Position numbers and translations under genes: made by a program. The notes beneath the pieces are model-generated. The model was not told the DNA's origin and searched no databases. It saw only the letters and a list, made by a program, of their open reading frames with translations. A stretch of 64,000 nt of DNA from Roseibium aestuarii (GTDB taxonomy: Bacteria; Pseudomonadota; Alphaproteobacteria; Rhizobiales; Stappiaceae): NCBI RefSeq assembly GCF_008477545.1, contig NZ_VORA01000001.1, positions 682,001 through 746,000 of the forward strand. The letters are read 5' to 3'. This document shows positions 63,847 through 64,000 of the stretch, one piece after another; within the stretch, counting starts at the first letter, position 1, and the number at the start of each line of letters is the position of its first letter.

Positions 63847-64000
63847 GTGAGTGAAGACAGAGAATTCCTGACCTCGGGACGGGATGCGGGCGTCGATCGC
63901 CGCGCCTTCTTGAGGGCAGCAGGCCGCACGGCGGTCGGCGTTTCGGCTCTCGCCCTGACGGGCTGCTATTCCGTGGGGCTGCCCAGCCAGCCGCCGCTGC
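63847..64000 (+). CDS. Tat-exported putative lipoprotein (N-terminus only)
   Basis: Fifty-one codons are visible before the window ends, starting from GTG 63847 with GAGG six nt upstream. The segment DRRAFLRAAGRTAVGVSALALTGC carries a twin-arginine motif, a hydrophobic core and a lipobox (ALTGC), so the protein is probably folded before export and lipid-anchored. The mature part (CYSVGLPSQPPL...) is too short to name the family. Confidence 0.72.
   Translation, partial: MSEDREFLTSGRDAGVDRRAFLRAAGRTAVGVSALALTGCYSVGLPSQPPL

Overview
The window is a high-GC chromosomal segment from an alphaproteobacterium, most probably of the order Hyphomicrobiales (Rhizobiales), perhaps a Stappia/Pannonibacter-like marine or soil lineage. 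The strongest clue is the compact housekeeping run murA - DUF2948 - hisD - UPF0262 - low-molecular-weight phosphatase - infA - maf - yacG (about 9.5-15.7 kb). Other support comes from minCDE, a DUF2585 protein, a fused OppDF ATPase and the general gene style. No rRNA, phage, transposase or CRISPR array was seen. Two tRNA genes are present: Thr(GGT) on the minus strand and Phe(GAA) on the plus strand.

Layout. 0-1.2 kb: a stand-alone protoglobin-like haem protein divergent from an NsrR-type Rrf2 regulator. 1.3-2.6 kb: UDP-glucose 6-dehydrogenase. 3.2-6.4 kb: a large type Va autotransporter. 6.5-8.5 kb: a TetR regulator with a FabMG-like putative enoyl-ACP reductase. 8.8 kb: tRNA-Thr. 9.5-15.7 kb: the housekeeping run. 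16-17.6 kb: an exported 5'-nucleotidase. 17.8-22.3 kb: a two-gene operon of a TPR plus DUF560 (Slam / type XI secretion) outer-membrane protein and a 982-residue secreted protein with an N-terminal FecR domain and a C-terminal TbpB-like barrel. 22.6 kb: tRNA-Phe. 22.9-30.7 kb: a small HTH protein, then an aldehyde dehydrogenase and a complete Liv-type ABC importer on the minus strand, divergent from a GntR/FCD regulator. 30.7-33.8 kb: an ABC-2 exporter (permease, ATPase, HlyD lipoprotein). 34.1-36.7 kb: a DUF2585 membrane protein and minCDE. 36.9-39.6 kb: an IclR regulator and peptide-release factor 3. 40.1-43.7 kb: an MHYT-GGDEF-EAL protein, an ICMT-like membrane methyltransferase and an orphan ParA/VirC1-like ATPase. 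44.1-51.5 kb: an exported hydrolase, an MFS transporter, a FabI-like reductase, a DUF3141 PhaC-like protein, an RsmC-like methyltransferase and RsuA. 51.9-54.9 kb: a ferredoxin-NADP-reductase-like flavoprotein and an Uup-like ABC-F protein, set among palindromic repeats. 55.4-63.6 kb: an oligopeptide importer (OppA, B, C, fused DF), a GntR regulator and an M19 dipeptidase. The window ends inside a Tat-exported putative lipoprotein.

How the genes fit together. The protoglobin/NsrR pair looks like a nitric-oxide or oxygen response unit. The GntR-Liv-ALDH block looks like an uptake-plus-oxidation unit for a small, possibly aromatic, compound. The Opp-GntR-dipeptidase block serves peptide uptake. 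The most unusual unit is the DUF560 barrel with its FecR/TbpB-barrel partner, which looks like a dedicated exporter with its own cargo.

Intergenic DNA carries several copies of a GTCATCCCGG-type palindromic repeat family, a perfect 18-bp operator set between the -35 and -10 of the liv promoter, and two leader hairpins whose 3' arms overlap the ribosome-binding site (the flavoprotein gene and oppA). All assignments come from reading motifs by eye; no database search was run.
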